This document shows positions 35,355-43,259 of a DNA stretch of 64,000 nt, in pieces. The stretch is from positions 1 to 64,000 of the forward strand of contig JAISUG010000069.1 of assembly GCA_031272185.1 (NCBI GenBank). The letters are read 5' to 3'. Both the position numbers and the translations under genes were made by a program. How positions within the stretch are numbered: the stretch's first letter is position 1; each line of letters starts with the position of its first letter. The stretch is from Lachnospiraceae bacterium. Its GTDB lineage: Bacteria > Bacillota > Clostridia > Lachnospirales > Lachnospiraceae. The notes beneath the pieces are model-generated. The model saw nothing but the letters and a program-made list of their open reading frames with translations, had not been told where the DNA came from and made no database searches.

Positions 35355-35413
35355 TGCATTTGCATTTGCATTTGCATTTGCATTTGCATTTGCATTTGCA
35401 TTTGCATTTGCAT
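35355..35413. repeat. Hexanucleotide microsatellite (TGCATT)n
   Basis: About ten copies of TGCATT, continuing as degenerate TGCGTC/TGATTGCA units up to roughly 35460, just downstream of the acyl-CoA dehydrogenase stop at 35480. Confidence 0.95.
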
Positions 35414-35479
35414 CTGCGTCTGTGATTGCATCTGCGTCTGCGTCTGCTCCTGACTCTGCATGTCAGAGTCTCGGCCGCC

Positions 35480-37096
35480 TTACCTCCACAGCAAAGCGTC
35501 TTCCTTGATCCGCCCCTCTACATTAGCCAACGCCAACTCCTGGTAGGCATGTGTGAAATCGCCCACGAATTTGTCGTAGCGCGCGGCCATCTCCATGGTC
35601 TTCTCGTCGGACTTGTCCAGGTCGCCGTAGTCCACGATTTCTTTCAGTTCCTTGGCGAATTTGTCGATCTCGTCCTGCTTCCAGCCCTTCAGCACTTCGC
35701 CCACGAACTCATGGACCGGGAACCAAGGCTCGGCGTTCTGGATGTCGCGGTACATCTGGGCGAGCAGCACGTTCCTGGGCCCTTCCCACAGTTCGTTCAC
35801 GGCGGAGTCGCGGTACAGGCGCGGCAGAGATGTGGCCTCTTCGATGGCGCCGAACCCGCCAAAGACGGACATCGCATCCCGGATCACGTCGGTGGTGTCC
35901 CATGCGCCCGTGACTTTCTGCATCAGCACCACTTCCCTGGCGACCCAGTTCAGGCGCCTGTGCTCTTCGGATTTGGCGATGAAATCCTTGCCCCAGGAAC
36001 CCTCGTAGTCCCGGTAGATCTTATAGGCCCCTGCCAGTGTGCGTTTGTAGGCATGCTCGATCTTTTTGAGCAGATTGGCCACCATGGCGAAATCGCCGAT
36101 GGGCTGCTCGAAAGCGGTGCGCCACCCGGCGTACAGGCGTGCTTCCCGCTGAGCGCGCGCCATGTCGGCGGCGCTGCCCAGGCCCACCACCAGGCGCGAC
36201 TTCGTGAGGATGATACCCACCAGGTTGCCTACGCCCTTGTTCAGCGGGCCCACGGCATATGCGACAGACCCGTTGAACGTCAATTCGCATGTCGGCAGCT
36301 CGCAGGTGCCTATCTTCCATTTGATGTGGTCGATGGTGTAGCTGTTGCGGATCTCCTTTTCTTTGTTCCCGGGCAGCCACATGGGCATCACGAACAAAGC
36401 GGGTTTTTCCTGGCCCTGTGGGACCGCCGTGACCATGGAGTAGTCTGCATGGCAGGCGGAGCAGAAATACTTGGTCCCATACAGGCGGTAGCTGCCGTCT
36501 TCCTGCTTGATGGCCTCCATGCAGTTGGACGGGACGTCCGACCCACCCTGGATCTCTGTGATGAACTGGGAGCCGATGGCGAAATCGCCGTCTTTCCCCT
36601 CGGCGACGTGCTCCAGTATCTGCTCCACTTCAGGCCTGTCGGCGCCCAGCTTGCGGATCGCCTCCACGATGCCTTCCGTGCACACGATGGGGCAGGTCAG
36701 CCCGGTCTCGCCGTTCTGGTGGATCAAAAACTGCTTGGTGATACGTGTCCACTGGTGGGTTCTCTTGGAGAAGAATGCCTGGCCATACACCTCTTTTTCC
36801 ATCGCCAGCATGTTTGCCGGCCTGACGATACGGTCGATGCGGTTGTGCTGGCCGTTGTAATGCACGATGTACGGCCGCTCCTCGGGGCGGGCTATCGCAT
36901 CAGAGGTCCTCCGCCACGAATTGGAAGCCAGTTTGGACATCTCGCGCACTTCTTTGTCCACCCTGTCAAAGTCTTCCCTGGCAAAATACTTGACGACTTT
37001 CTGTGCGAACTCGTCGTCCGCATAGTAGTCGATCTTGTCCCGCAGTTCCAGGAACTCGTCGAAATTGTAGGGGTTGTTTCTGTTCGGTGTTGCCAT
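35480..37096 (-). CDS. Large AidB-like acyl-CoA dehydrogenase
   Basis: 538 residues from ATG 37096 (AAGGAGGAGGTT immediately upstream), about 160 longer than the standard acyl-CoA dehydrogenases in this window. Recognisable parts: FITEIQGGSDVPSN (flavin/substrate loop), LYGTKYFCSACHADYSMVTA, GGFGAIEEATSLPRLYRDSA and NELWEGPRNVLLAQMYRD (with the EG pair of the catalytic region). The N- and C-terminal extensions match the AidB/large ACAD group. It is last in the dehydratase operon and probably oxidises a CoA ester related to the dehydratase product, though AidB-type members can lack that activity. Confidence 0.85.
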   Translation of the reverse strand: MATPNRNNPYNFDEFLELRDKIDYYADDEFAQKVVKYFAREDFDRVDKEVREMSKLASNSWRRTSDAIARPEERPYIVHYNGQHNRIDRIVRPANMLAMEKEVYGQAFFSKRTHQWTRITKQFLIHQNGETGLTCPIVCTEGIVEAIRKLGADRPEVEQILEHVAEGKDGDFAIGSQFITEIQGGSDVPSNCMEAIKQEDGSYRLYGTKYFCSACHADYSMVTAVPQGQEKPALFVMPMWLPGNKEKEIRNSYTIDHIKWKIGTCELPTCELTFNGSVAYAVGPLNKGVGNLVGIILTKSRLVVGLGSAADMARAQREARLYAGWRTAFEQPIGDFAMVANLLKKIEHAYKRTLAGAYKIYRDYEGSWGKDFIAKSEEHRRLNWVAREVVLMQKVTGAWDTTDVIRDAMSVFGGFGAIEEATSLPRLYRDSAVNELWEGPRNVLLAQMYRDIQNAEPWFPVHEFVGEVLKGWKQDEIDKFAKELKEIVDYGDLDKSDEKTMEMAARYDKFVGDFTHAYQELALANVEGRIKEDALLWR

Positions 37097-37321
37097 AACC
37101 TCCTCCTTCACACGCAAAACGTCTATGAAACAATGCAACTATGCAACAAACAACCGATCCCTTGGCTTGTCGGCGCCTGACAAACCTAAGGCAGTTGGTT
37201 TGTCCCATGCAGGACATGCACTTGCGAAAAACGGGCGGCTCTTCGCATCCGCATATTTTGGAACTATGGATTCACCCGCCTTGCGGCAGTTTGTGTATTT
37301 GAGTATCCATCACTCCGGCGT

Positions 37322-37534
37322 TCATCCCAGCCCTCCGGATGCCACTATGACAGTGTTGCCCACCAGATCAATCTTGCTCAGCATCCCATCGACCTCGGTT
37401 TTGCACCCGATGATGTCGGTCAGAGTGACTTTCCCTTCCCCGATGGAGATTTCCGCTATCCCCTCCCCGATCAGTTCGTTTATCAGTTCATTTCGGTGGT
37501 TCTTGGCCGCCCGATACACAGTACAAAGGCACAT
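37322..37534 (-). CDS. cooT: CooT-family nickel-binding protein
   Basis: 70 residues from ATG 37534 (GGGGTGAG upstream). It begins MCLCTVYR; Cys2 is the nickel ligand known for CooT, and the SH3-like beta fold follows (GKVTLTDIIGCKTEVDGMLS, IDLVGNTVIVA). CooT dimers deliver Ni(II) during maturation of carbon monoxide dehydrogenase. No CODH catalytic subunit is in this window. It lies 43 bases after the His-rich protein gene. Confidence 0.9.
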   Translation of the reverse strand: MCLCTVYRAAKNHRNELINELIGEGIAEISIGEGKVTLTDIIGCKTEVDGMLSKIDLVGNTVIVASGGLG

Positions 37535-37577
37535 AGTCTCACCCCATTCCCCGTCTATCCCGGGTCGCAAATGTCCG

Positions 37578-38105
37578 CTACGGGATCATCTCCGCAGCCG
37601 CCCCGACGATCTCGTTCCCGGCGCTGATCTGTGCCACGCCATCGCGGATTTTCGCCGCAGCTGCGCCAAACCCCGCCTCGTCCAGTTTTTTGGCAATGCC
37701 CTCCAGCTCCCCGGCATGATCCCGGTTGTGGGCGATCAGATACCCCAGCATCGCCTTGGTTTTGTCGATGGTTTGCCCATCCCCATGGCTATGCACATGG
37801 TCATGGGGATGCACATGGTCATGGGCACACCCGCACCCATGTTCGTGTTCGTGATCATGTTCATGCTCGTGTTCGTGTTCGCACCCATGCTCATGCTCGT
37901 GTTCATGCTCGTGTTCATGTTCACATCCGTGCTCGTGTTTATTCCCATGTTCGTGTTCGTGCCCATGCTCATGCTCGTGTTCGTGTTCGTACCCATGCTC
38001 ATGCTCGTGTTCATGCTCGTGTTCATGCTCATGTCCATGTCCATTCTCATGCTCGTGAACATGTTTATGTTCATGCTCACCATTGTTCTCAATTATTTCT
38101 GCCAT
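37578..38105 (-). CDS. His/Glu-repeat metal-binding protein with helical C-terminal domain
   Basis: 175 residues from ATG 38105 (GGGGGTGAG upstream). Residues 10-105 are alternating HE/EH repeats with a few Gly and Cys (CGCAHDHVHPHDHVHSHGDG at the end), able to bind many Ni or Zn ions. Residues 110-175 form a helical domain (TKAMLGYLIAHNRDHAGELE, AKKLDEAGFGAAAAKIRDGV). Position beside CooT suggests a nickel store or chaperone comparable in role to CooJ, though not obviously homologous. The underlying DNA is itself a repeat and probably varies in length. Confidence 0.8.
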   Translation of the reverse strand: MAEIIENNGEHEHKHVHEHENGHGHEHEHEHEHEHEHGYEHEHEHEHGHEHEHGNKHEHGCEHEHEHEHEHEHGCEHEHEHEHDHEHEHGCGCAHDHVHPHDHVHSHGDGQTIDKTKAMLGYLIAHNRDHAGELEGIAKKLDEAGFGAAAAKIRDGVAQISAGNEIVGAAAEMIP

Positions 38106-38127
38106 TTTCTCACCCCCTGCGCCAACC

Positions 38128-38354
38128 GGATTCACTTGCCCCCCCGGCCACCGACGACTGCGCTAAGGTTGCGGTCTGACCGCAACCCCTGCTCTCCCGG
38201 ATTCCCTTGCCCTCCGGCAACCGACGACTGCGCTGAGGTTGCGGTCTTACCGCAACCCTTGCTCTCCAGGATTCACTTGCCCCCTCGGCCACCGACGACT
38301 GCCCTGAGGTTGCGGTCTTACCGCAACCCCTGCTCTCCCGGATTCCCTTGCCCC
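38128..38354. repeat. 71-base tandem repeat with a hairpin in each unit
   Basis: Units start at 38128, 38199, 38269 and 38340 (last partial), with periods 71, 70 and 71. Each full unit carries GTTGCGGT-CTK-ACCGCAAC, a perfect 8-bp stem. It lies between the CdhC-like stop and the His-rich gene start. Nothing else is seen in 38106-38450. Confidence 0.95.
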
Positions 38355-38450
38355 ATCCTATGACTGCATCTCCCCCGGAGTTAGGCACATCTTTGCAAAT
38401 ACACTGAATCCTGCAGCCTCACTCTGATATCCCGACTGATATCTTTTCCG

Positions 38451-39170
38451 TTAGCCCATGCGCCCTTTGTGCAAAGCCTTCAGCTCGGGGATGGTTTCGC
38501 ATATCGTCGCCGAATCACAGTGTTTGCAGTCCATGTCAATGTTCTCGAACATCGTGTTGAGCGCCCGGGTGATCTGGACGCTTTTCTCTGCCATGGGCGT
38601 CAATTCCCGGATCAGCCCCTCATCGGTGAAAAACAGTATCTCCGCCCCCCGCACGAAAGGCAGTTTCTTGTATCCTCTTAGCAGCTCGCTCCCCAGCACG
38701 GAAAAGCAAAAACCGTCACGGCAGGCCTTTTTCCCCACGCGGCCCCACTCCCTGTTGCGCTGGACGGTACCCCGAAGCATGTACCCTTTGAGGTTCATGT
38801 CAAATCGGACCGCATCCATCTGCTCGAATGCAGGGTATACCTCACCTTCCGGTATACCCGAGACTTCCAGCAGCACCACTTTACCAAATGGTACGCTGTT
38901 TATGTCGGAACCGGCGATTGCGGGGATATCGGGTCCATATAACCTGATAGCCCCGTCTTCCACCGTATGTGCGGACCAGGTCCACAGGATCACCGAAATA
39001 GACGGGAACCTGCCATGGCCCAGCTCCGCCGCCATGTCCTGCTCCAGGATCATCTGCCTGCCTTCGGACCTGGGCCATTTTTTGCCGGCCACAGGCAGTT
39101 TGCGCCCCAAAAAACCATACTCGGTGAGCGTCCGGCGCATCCCATCTATTTCGGCTTTGAACAAAGACAT
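38451..39170 (-). CDS. Acetyl-CoA synthase beta (CdhC/AcsB)-like protein lacking a complete A-cluster
   Basis: 239 residues from ATG 39170 (GGAGG 6 bases upstream; the ATG at 39173 is too close). From memory of the family, residues 50-200 follow CdhC/AcsB: ELG..., VEDGAIRLYGPDIPAI, PFGKVVLLEVSG, then NLKGYMLRGTVQRNREWGRV matching the NYIEGxMHxxQR...WxRVSK block, and GAEILFFTDEGLIREL matching the VTxxTDPEKVxEL block. The protein ends right after CKHCDSATIC, which stands where CxxC...C of the A-cluster begins. The fourth cluster Cys and the later CGC nickel motif are absent, so it cannot build a normal A-cluster. A scaffold, corrinoid-protein partner or new metal site is possible. Confidence 0.7.
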   Translation of the reverse strand: MSLFKAEIDGMRRTLTEYGFLGRKLPVAGKKWPRSEGRQMILEQDMAAELGHGRFPSISVILWTWSAHTVEDGAIRLYGPDIPAIAGSDINSVPFGKVVLLEVSGIPEGEVYPAFEQMDAVRFDMNLKGYMLRGTVQRNREWGRVGKKACRDGFCFSVLGSELLRGYKKLPFVRGAEILFFTDEGLIRELTPMAEKSVQITRALNTMFENIDMDCKHCDSATICETIPELKALHKGRMG

Positions 39171-39226
39171 CATTTGCCTCCCGACTGCTTCGACACTTAA
39201 CTAATGTATGCCACTGTATGCCACCA

Positions 39227-39394
39227 TCACTCCGCGTCATCCCCGTAGCGTGCCTTCTTTGCCGCATCCACGTCCGCCATGATCTTCGCATCCATGTAAC
39301 GGTAGTACTTTTCGTCCAGGCAGAACCAATATGCCACGAAAGTGACCAAAAACACCGCAACCTTGATGACTCCACTGACAGCATCCTTTACCAT
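39227..39394 (-). CDS. Small single-pass membrane protein, 55 aa
   Basis: Start ATG 39394 with AAAGGAGTGGAC. One hydrophobic helix (VIKVAVFLVTFVAYWFCL, about 8-25) is followed by a charged tail (DEKYYRYMDAKIMADVDAAK). It is embedded in the operon between the activator and the CdhC-like gene. It could anchor a soluble complex to the membrane. No family recognised. Confidence 0.65.
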   Translation of the reverse strand: MVKDAVSGVIKVAVFLVTFVAYWFCLDEKYYRYMDAKIMADVDAAKKARYGDDAE

Positions 39395-39523
39395 GTCCAC
39401 TCCTTTCCAATGTGCGTCACACACATGAGCGCTTGTGGCCGCCCCTGCCCCGGGTTTTTGTTCGGCACAGTGCGACCCCCAGGCGCTTTCAAGCCTCGGC
39501 CTCGGCCCTCATATCCTGAAACT

Positions 39524-39607
39524 CATGCCTCAGACCTCTGCCCCAATGCCTCATACCTCGAGCCCAATGCCTCAGACCTCGAACCTCATGCTTCGGCCCT
39601 CGGGCCT
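39524..39607. repeat. 21-base tandem repeat abutting the activator stop codon
   Basis: Four imperfect units of the type CATGCCTCAGACCTCGAGCCC start at 39524, 39545, 39566 and 39587. The next partial unit contains the activator stop codon (39607-39609). Confidence 0.8.
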
Positions 39608-40422
39608 CATGCAGCATTTCCCTTGTTCGACTGCGCCGTGTAGCGCATCTTGGCGTACTCTGCGGCGCCTATGGCCCCCACCAGCTGCGGGTCTTCGGGC
39701 AAATCCACAAATACCAGGTTGAAAACCGTCTTCAGGCTCTGCACCAGGCCTTCGTTTTTCGCGCAGCCGCCGGTGATGGCCAGATCCGGGCGGATGCCCG
39801 AGTTGCGCAAAAGGGAGTATGCCCTGCGCGCCACCGATGTCTGTATCCCCAATGCGATATCCTCGGGCCGCTTCTTCCTGGCTATCATGCTGATGACTTC
39901 CGTTTCCGCGAACACACTGCACTGCGACGTGATGGGTATCTCTTCCGTGGCCATCAGGGAGAGTTTCGAAAAGTCCTCGATGCTCATGGAAAACGCACGC
40001 GCCATCGCCTCGAAAAACCTCCCGGTCCCGGCGGCGCATTTGTCGTTCATGACGAAATTGCTCACCATGCCTTTCGGGTCGATGCTGATGCCTTTCAGGT
40101 CCTGGCCGCCGAAATCCACTATGGTGCGAACGCTGGGCGCCAGTACGTGCACGCCCATGGCATGGCAGCTGATCTCGGAGATGTTCGCATCGGCAAATGG
40201 CACCAAATCACGCCCATATCCCGTGCCGACCAAGTATGAAAACGGCCTGTCCCCCGAAAGGTGCGCATCAGCCACCGCGGCGGCGATGACTTCCACGGCG
40301 GTTTCCTCCGGGTCGAGTTTGCTCCGGATCATGCCTTTCCCGATGATGGCACCTTCTTCATTCGTTATGACGGCTTTCCCGTATGTGGACCCCACATCGC
40401 AACCGCAAAAATATGTGTTCAT
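39607..40422 (-). CDS. 2-hydroxyacyl-CoA dehydratase activator (HgdC/HadI-like ATPase)
   Basis: 271 residues from ATG 40422 (AAGGGG upstream). ASKHA-fold nucleotide motifs: GCDVGSTYGKAVI at the start, VDFGGQDLKGI, and TGGCAKNEG near the C-terminus. The two Cys that hold a [4Fe-4S] cluster between subunits are in NDKCAAGTGRFFE (about 127) and SQCSVFAETEV (about 166). It hydrolyses ATP to inject one low-potential electron into the dehydratase. Its dehydratase partners are two genes upstream in the same operon. Confidence 0.93.
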   Translation of the reverse strand: MNTYFCGCDVGSTYGKAVITNEEGAIIGKGMIRSKLDPEETAVEVIAAAVADAHLSGDRPFSYLVGTGYGRDLVPFADANISEISCHAMGVHVLAPSVRTIVDFGGQDLKGISIDPKGMVSNFVMNDKCAAGTGRFFEAMARAFSMSIEDFSKLSLMATEEIPITSQCSVFAETEVISMIARKKRPEDIALGIQTSVARRAYSLLRNSGIRPDLAITGGCAKNEGLVQSLKTVFNLVFVDLPEDPQLVGAIGAAEYAKMRYTAQSNKGNAA

Positions 40423-40471
40423 CAATATGCCCCTTCCACTGATTCGCCCATGCCCATGAGCTATACCCCTT

Positions 40472-40586
40472 TGCACCAATGCCGCAGACGTTTTCCCACA
40501 CCCACCGATGCTACAGACATTTCGCTCCACCCACCGATGCTGCTAGCGTTTAGCCCCACCCACCGATGCTGTCGGCGTTTGGCTCA
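40472..40586. repeat. 29-base tandem repeat between CooC-like and activator genes
   Basis: Units containing CCCACCGATGCT start at 40501, 40530 and 40559, with a degenerate fourth near 40472. The last unit runs into the CooC-like gene's stop region. No spacers, so not CRISPR. Confidence 0.85.
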
Positions 40587-41333
40587 CGAGCCTAGAAATT
40601 CCCTGAGTATAAGTCCGAACTTCCTCGTTACATCGATATCCGGCAGCCCCAGCAGGCTGTCGCCCCTGATATCGTAGTTGCGGAGTTTTTCGCTCTCCGG
40701 CAGGTACCCCAGTATGGGGATCGGCCCTGTGTCGGCGTGTTCGATGTCTGCGGCGGACCGGAGCCGGTTGAACAATAGGCCCACTTTCTCGTATGCCATG
40801 CACCCCTGCGCCACGCCGTGGATGGTCTTCGCTACCTGGATGCCCTTTTTGCTGGCATCGGAAACCAGGAGGAGATGGGTAACCTTTTCCATGACCCTGC
40901 GGTTTATCTGCTCGATGCCCGCTTCCCCGTCGATGACCACATAGTCGAAATTCGGCACCAGCTCGGCAATCATCTGTTTCAGGAATTCGTTTATCTTGCA
41001 GTAGCACCCCTTGCCCTCCGGCCGCCCTATCGCCAGGAAAGCGAATCCCCTGTCCTCGGCAAGCGCACCCGCCAGCTCGAAATCCAACCGCGCCAGCAGT
41101 TCGGCCTTTGTCTCCTTCTCCCCGGATTTCCCGGAATTCACCACATCCATCCGAATCTGGTCCAGCGTCCTTTTGACCTCGACCCCCAAGGCCGTGGAAA
41201 AACCCACGGCGGGGTCGCCGTCGATGGCAAGTATGCGTTTGGAAGGGTCTCTGCGCAATTCCCGGATGATCATCGCGGAAATGCTGGTCTTCCCCACACC
41301 GCCTTTGCCGGACAACGTGATTACTTTCGCCAA
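40584..41333 (-). CDS. CooC-like nickel-insertion P-loop ATPase
   Basis: 249 residues starting at a TTG (41333), supported by GGAGGAGG 8-9 bases upstream and by the protein beginning exactly at the MAKVITLSGKGGVGKTS family start. Deviant Walker A GKGGVGKT (9-16), Walker A' region DGDPAVG, CxC metal motif in GKGCYCKINEF (about 115-125), and YVVIDGEAGIEQINRR as Walker B. CooC dimers bind Ni at the CxC pair and load carbon monoxide dehydrogenase; relatives act on acetyl-CoA synthase (AcsF). Here it sits between the dehydratase subunits and their activator, so its client may be the CdhC-like protein or the dehydratase. Confidence 0.88.
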   Translation of the reverse strand: MAKVITLSGKGGVGKTSISAMIIRELRRDPSKRILAIDGDPAVGFSTALGVEVKRTLDQIRMDVVNSGKSGEKETKAELLARLDFELAGALAEDRGFAFLAIGRPEGKGCYCKINEFLKQMIAELVPNFDYVVIDGEAGIEQINRRVMEKVTHLLLVSDASKKGIQVAKTIHGVAQGCMAYEKVGLLFNRLRSAADIEHADTGPIPILGYLPESEKLRNYDIRGDSLLGLPDIDVTRKFGLILREFLGS

Positions 41334-41385
41334 CTGTAGTACCTCCTCCCGACCCGTTTCCGCCAGTCATGCTTTCAAGCCGTGT

Positions 41386-43041
41386 TTACCATTCGTTGCT
41401 GTCGTCGAACACCATGAGCTCCTTTTTCAGCGGGGTGGCGTTCATCACATTGGTCATGAAGCTGTTCACCTGGTCCCGGACCCCCTGGTGGGACGTGACC
41501 CGCACGTCGCCCAGGTCCTGCTCGAAACGCATCAGCTTGATCCCGCGTCTCTGGCACTCCTCGGTCAGAAGCCCACGCAGCGAGTTCACCGGGTGGCACC
41601 CGATATGGTCGGAGTGGATGATGAAATCCGGCTTCGACAGGTCGTAGAGTTTGAACAGGTCGCCGAAGAAGTTCTGCAGGTCGCCCCGGGTATGGCGGGA
41701 CATGGTGAAATACATGGTCTTGCTGCTGAGTGTTTCCAGCATCCGCTCCCTGCTGGATGTGTCGATGTACTCGAAGTTGCCGAAACTCTCCATGTCATGG
41801 AGGATGTTCACGCCCCAGCACTGGCTGATCCAGTTGTTGAATGTCCAGTAGCTGCCGGGGGGCGGGTTCCAGAGGATGGCGCGGTACTGTTGGTTCGGCA
41901 CGCATGACTCATTTTTCGCCACGGCCTCCCTGGTCAGCTCCAGCTGCCTGCGCATGATGTCGACTCCGTCTTGTGTCCCGGCATAGGGCCCGAACAGCTT
42001 CAGGTGGATGTTCAGAAGCAGGTCCGCCGGGATCGGCGGGTTCTGGCCGTAGTTGTGCTCCCAGCGCTCCAGTTCCATGGACTGCATTTCATTGTAACGT
42101 TCGCACATGACCTTGAGCACGTCCCAGTCCATCGTGTGCCCGGTGTGCTCGTGCAGGAAATCAATCAGGTCCATGCACTGGCTGGCAAATGATTTCCGCC
42201 CGTCCTCGGTCTTGTAGCGATACGGGTGGTCGAAATAGAACGCCGGCACGCCCAGCTGCTTCACGGTCACCGCATGGGATGCAAGCATCGGGTCGCAGGT
42301 CAGGTTGGACAGCACAGCACAGGGCATCCCTTCCAGGAACTCATGTTTGAGCGACGCCCCCGCCGCCATCTGCGGGAACGAACACGTGTCCAGCGGTATG
42401 CCGTTCTCCCCGCAGGCGTCCAAGTAATACAGGCTGCCCCTTTGGTCGACGCTGCGGACCGCCTCCTGGAGGTTGATGCTGTAGGGCGTCAGCCCCATGG
42501 CCCAAATGATCTCCGTGGGTACGCCCGACCCGAAATATACGCATTTTTCAGGGTGGTTCAGATAGTCCGCCATCCACTTGGCCGCAGTCGCCCCGGACAT
42601 GGTCTCGAACTCGTAGAACATACGCAGGTATGTCCCCCGGCGGCCTTCGCACATCTTGCGCCAGCGTGTGGTGGTTTTGTGCTTTTGGTTGTAGAGCCTC
42701 TTGGCTTTGAGCTGCGCCCCGTTGGGATTGGCAGGTGCGGGGTTGAGCATCGGCTTGATGATGTTGGTGTAGTTGTGGTTCAGCCAGAAGCGGTACTCAT
42801 AGATATGGTCCGCCAGGTTCCCTTTCCACACCCTGGTGGCGCCTTCGGCGGTGAGGATCTCCCAAAGCGCCTTCAGTTTGCCCGACCCCTTGGCATCTTT
42901 TGCCTCCAGATCCGCCAGCAGGGCGCCACCCACCTTCTCGTCAGCGATGGCCAGTTCCTTTTTGACTTCTTCAGAATCGAATTCTTTGACGAACTGCGAA
43001 CACATGCCCACAGCCTTTTCCAACAATTCCCTTGTTTTCAC
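41386..43041 (-). CDS. 2-hydroxyacyl-CoA dehydratase subunit, large (HgdA/HadB-like)
   Basis: 551 residues, longer than the typical 400-480 because of a roughly 100-residue helical N-terminal extension. Family features: CVYFGSGVPTEIIWAMGLTP, LDTCSFPQMAAGASL, SNLTCDPM, FYFDHPY, and the C-terminal FIIHSDHIGCHPVNSLRGLL and DLGDVRVTSHQGVRDQ. The Cys near 225 and 255 and the C-terminal Cys are candidates for [4Fe-4S] ligands. With the second subunit it removes water from an (R)-2-hydroxyacyl-CoA through a ketyl radical. The conserved spacing to the subunit upstream supports one enzyme. Confidence 0.9.
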   Translation of the reverse strand: MKTRELLEKAVGMCSQFVKEFDSEEVKKELAIADEKVGGALLADLEAKDAKGSGKLKALWEILTAEGATRVWKGNLADHIYEYRFWLNHNYTNIIKPMLNPAPANPNGAQLKAKRLYNQKHKTTTRWRKMCEGRRGTYLRMFYEFETMSGATAAKWMADYLNHPEKCVYFGSGVPTEIIWAMGLTPYSINLQEAVRSVDQRGSLYYLDACGENGIPLDTCSFPQMAAGASLKHEFLEGMPCAVLSNLTCDPMLASHAVTVKQLGVPAFYFDHPYRYKTEDGRKSFASQCMDLIDFLHEHTGHTMDWDVLKVMCERYNEMQSMELERWEHNYGQNPPIPADLLLNIHLKLFGPYAGTQDGVDIMRRQLELTREAVAKNESCVPNQQYRAILWNPPPGSYWTFNNWISQCWGVNILHDMESFGNFEYIDTSSRERMLETLSSKTMYFTMSRHTRGDLQNFFGDLFKLYDLSKPDFIIHSDHIGCHPVNSLRGLLTEECQRRGIKLMRFEQDLGDVRVTSHQGVRDQVNSFMTNVMNATPLKKELMVFDDSNEW

Positions 43042-43143
43042 TTAGTGACCTCCTCCTGTCTTGGATCACATTCACCGACCGCCGACGGCCACAGACCGCT
43101 TGCGTTCGTGCCAAAGCGCCGCCCGCCATCGGCGCCGCCGGGG

Positions 43144-43229
43144 CATCGGGCCCCCATCCAGGGGACCACCAGCCCGCGCTTGCGCCGCACCCGCTCGCTG
43201 CGTCATCGGGCCCCCATACCGGGGACCAC
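43144..43229. repeat. Direct repeat pair between dehydratase subunit genes
   Basis: CATCGGGCCCCCAT followed by GGGGACCA occurs at 43144 and 43204. Each copy can fold through CCCC/GGGG. It lies just downstream of the smaller subunit's stop (43260). Confidence 0.8.
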
Positions 43230-43259
43230 AGCGCCAGCCGCCGCAACCGCGCGCCGGCT

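Noticed and set aside
35426..37180. Plus-strand open frame of 584 codons opposite the large acyl-CoA dehydrogenase
   Set aside because: Shadow of a GC-rich gene; His/Arg/Asp-rich translation, no start signal, and a clear enzyme on the other strand.
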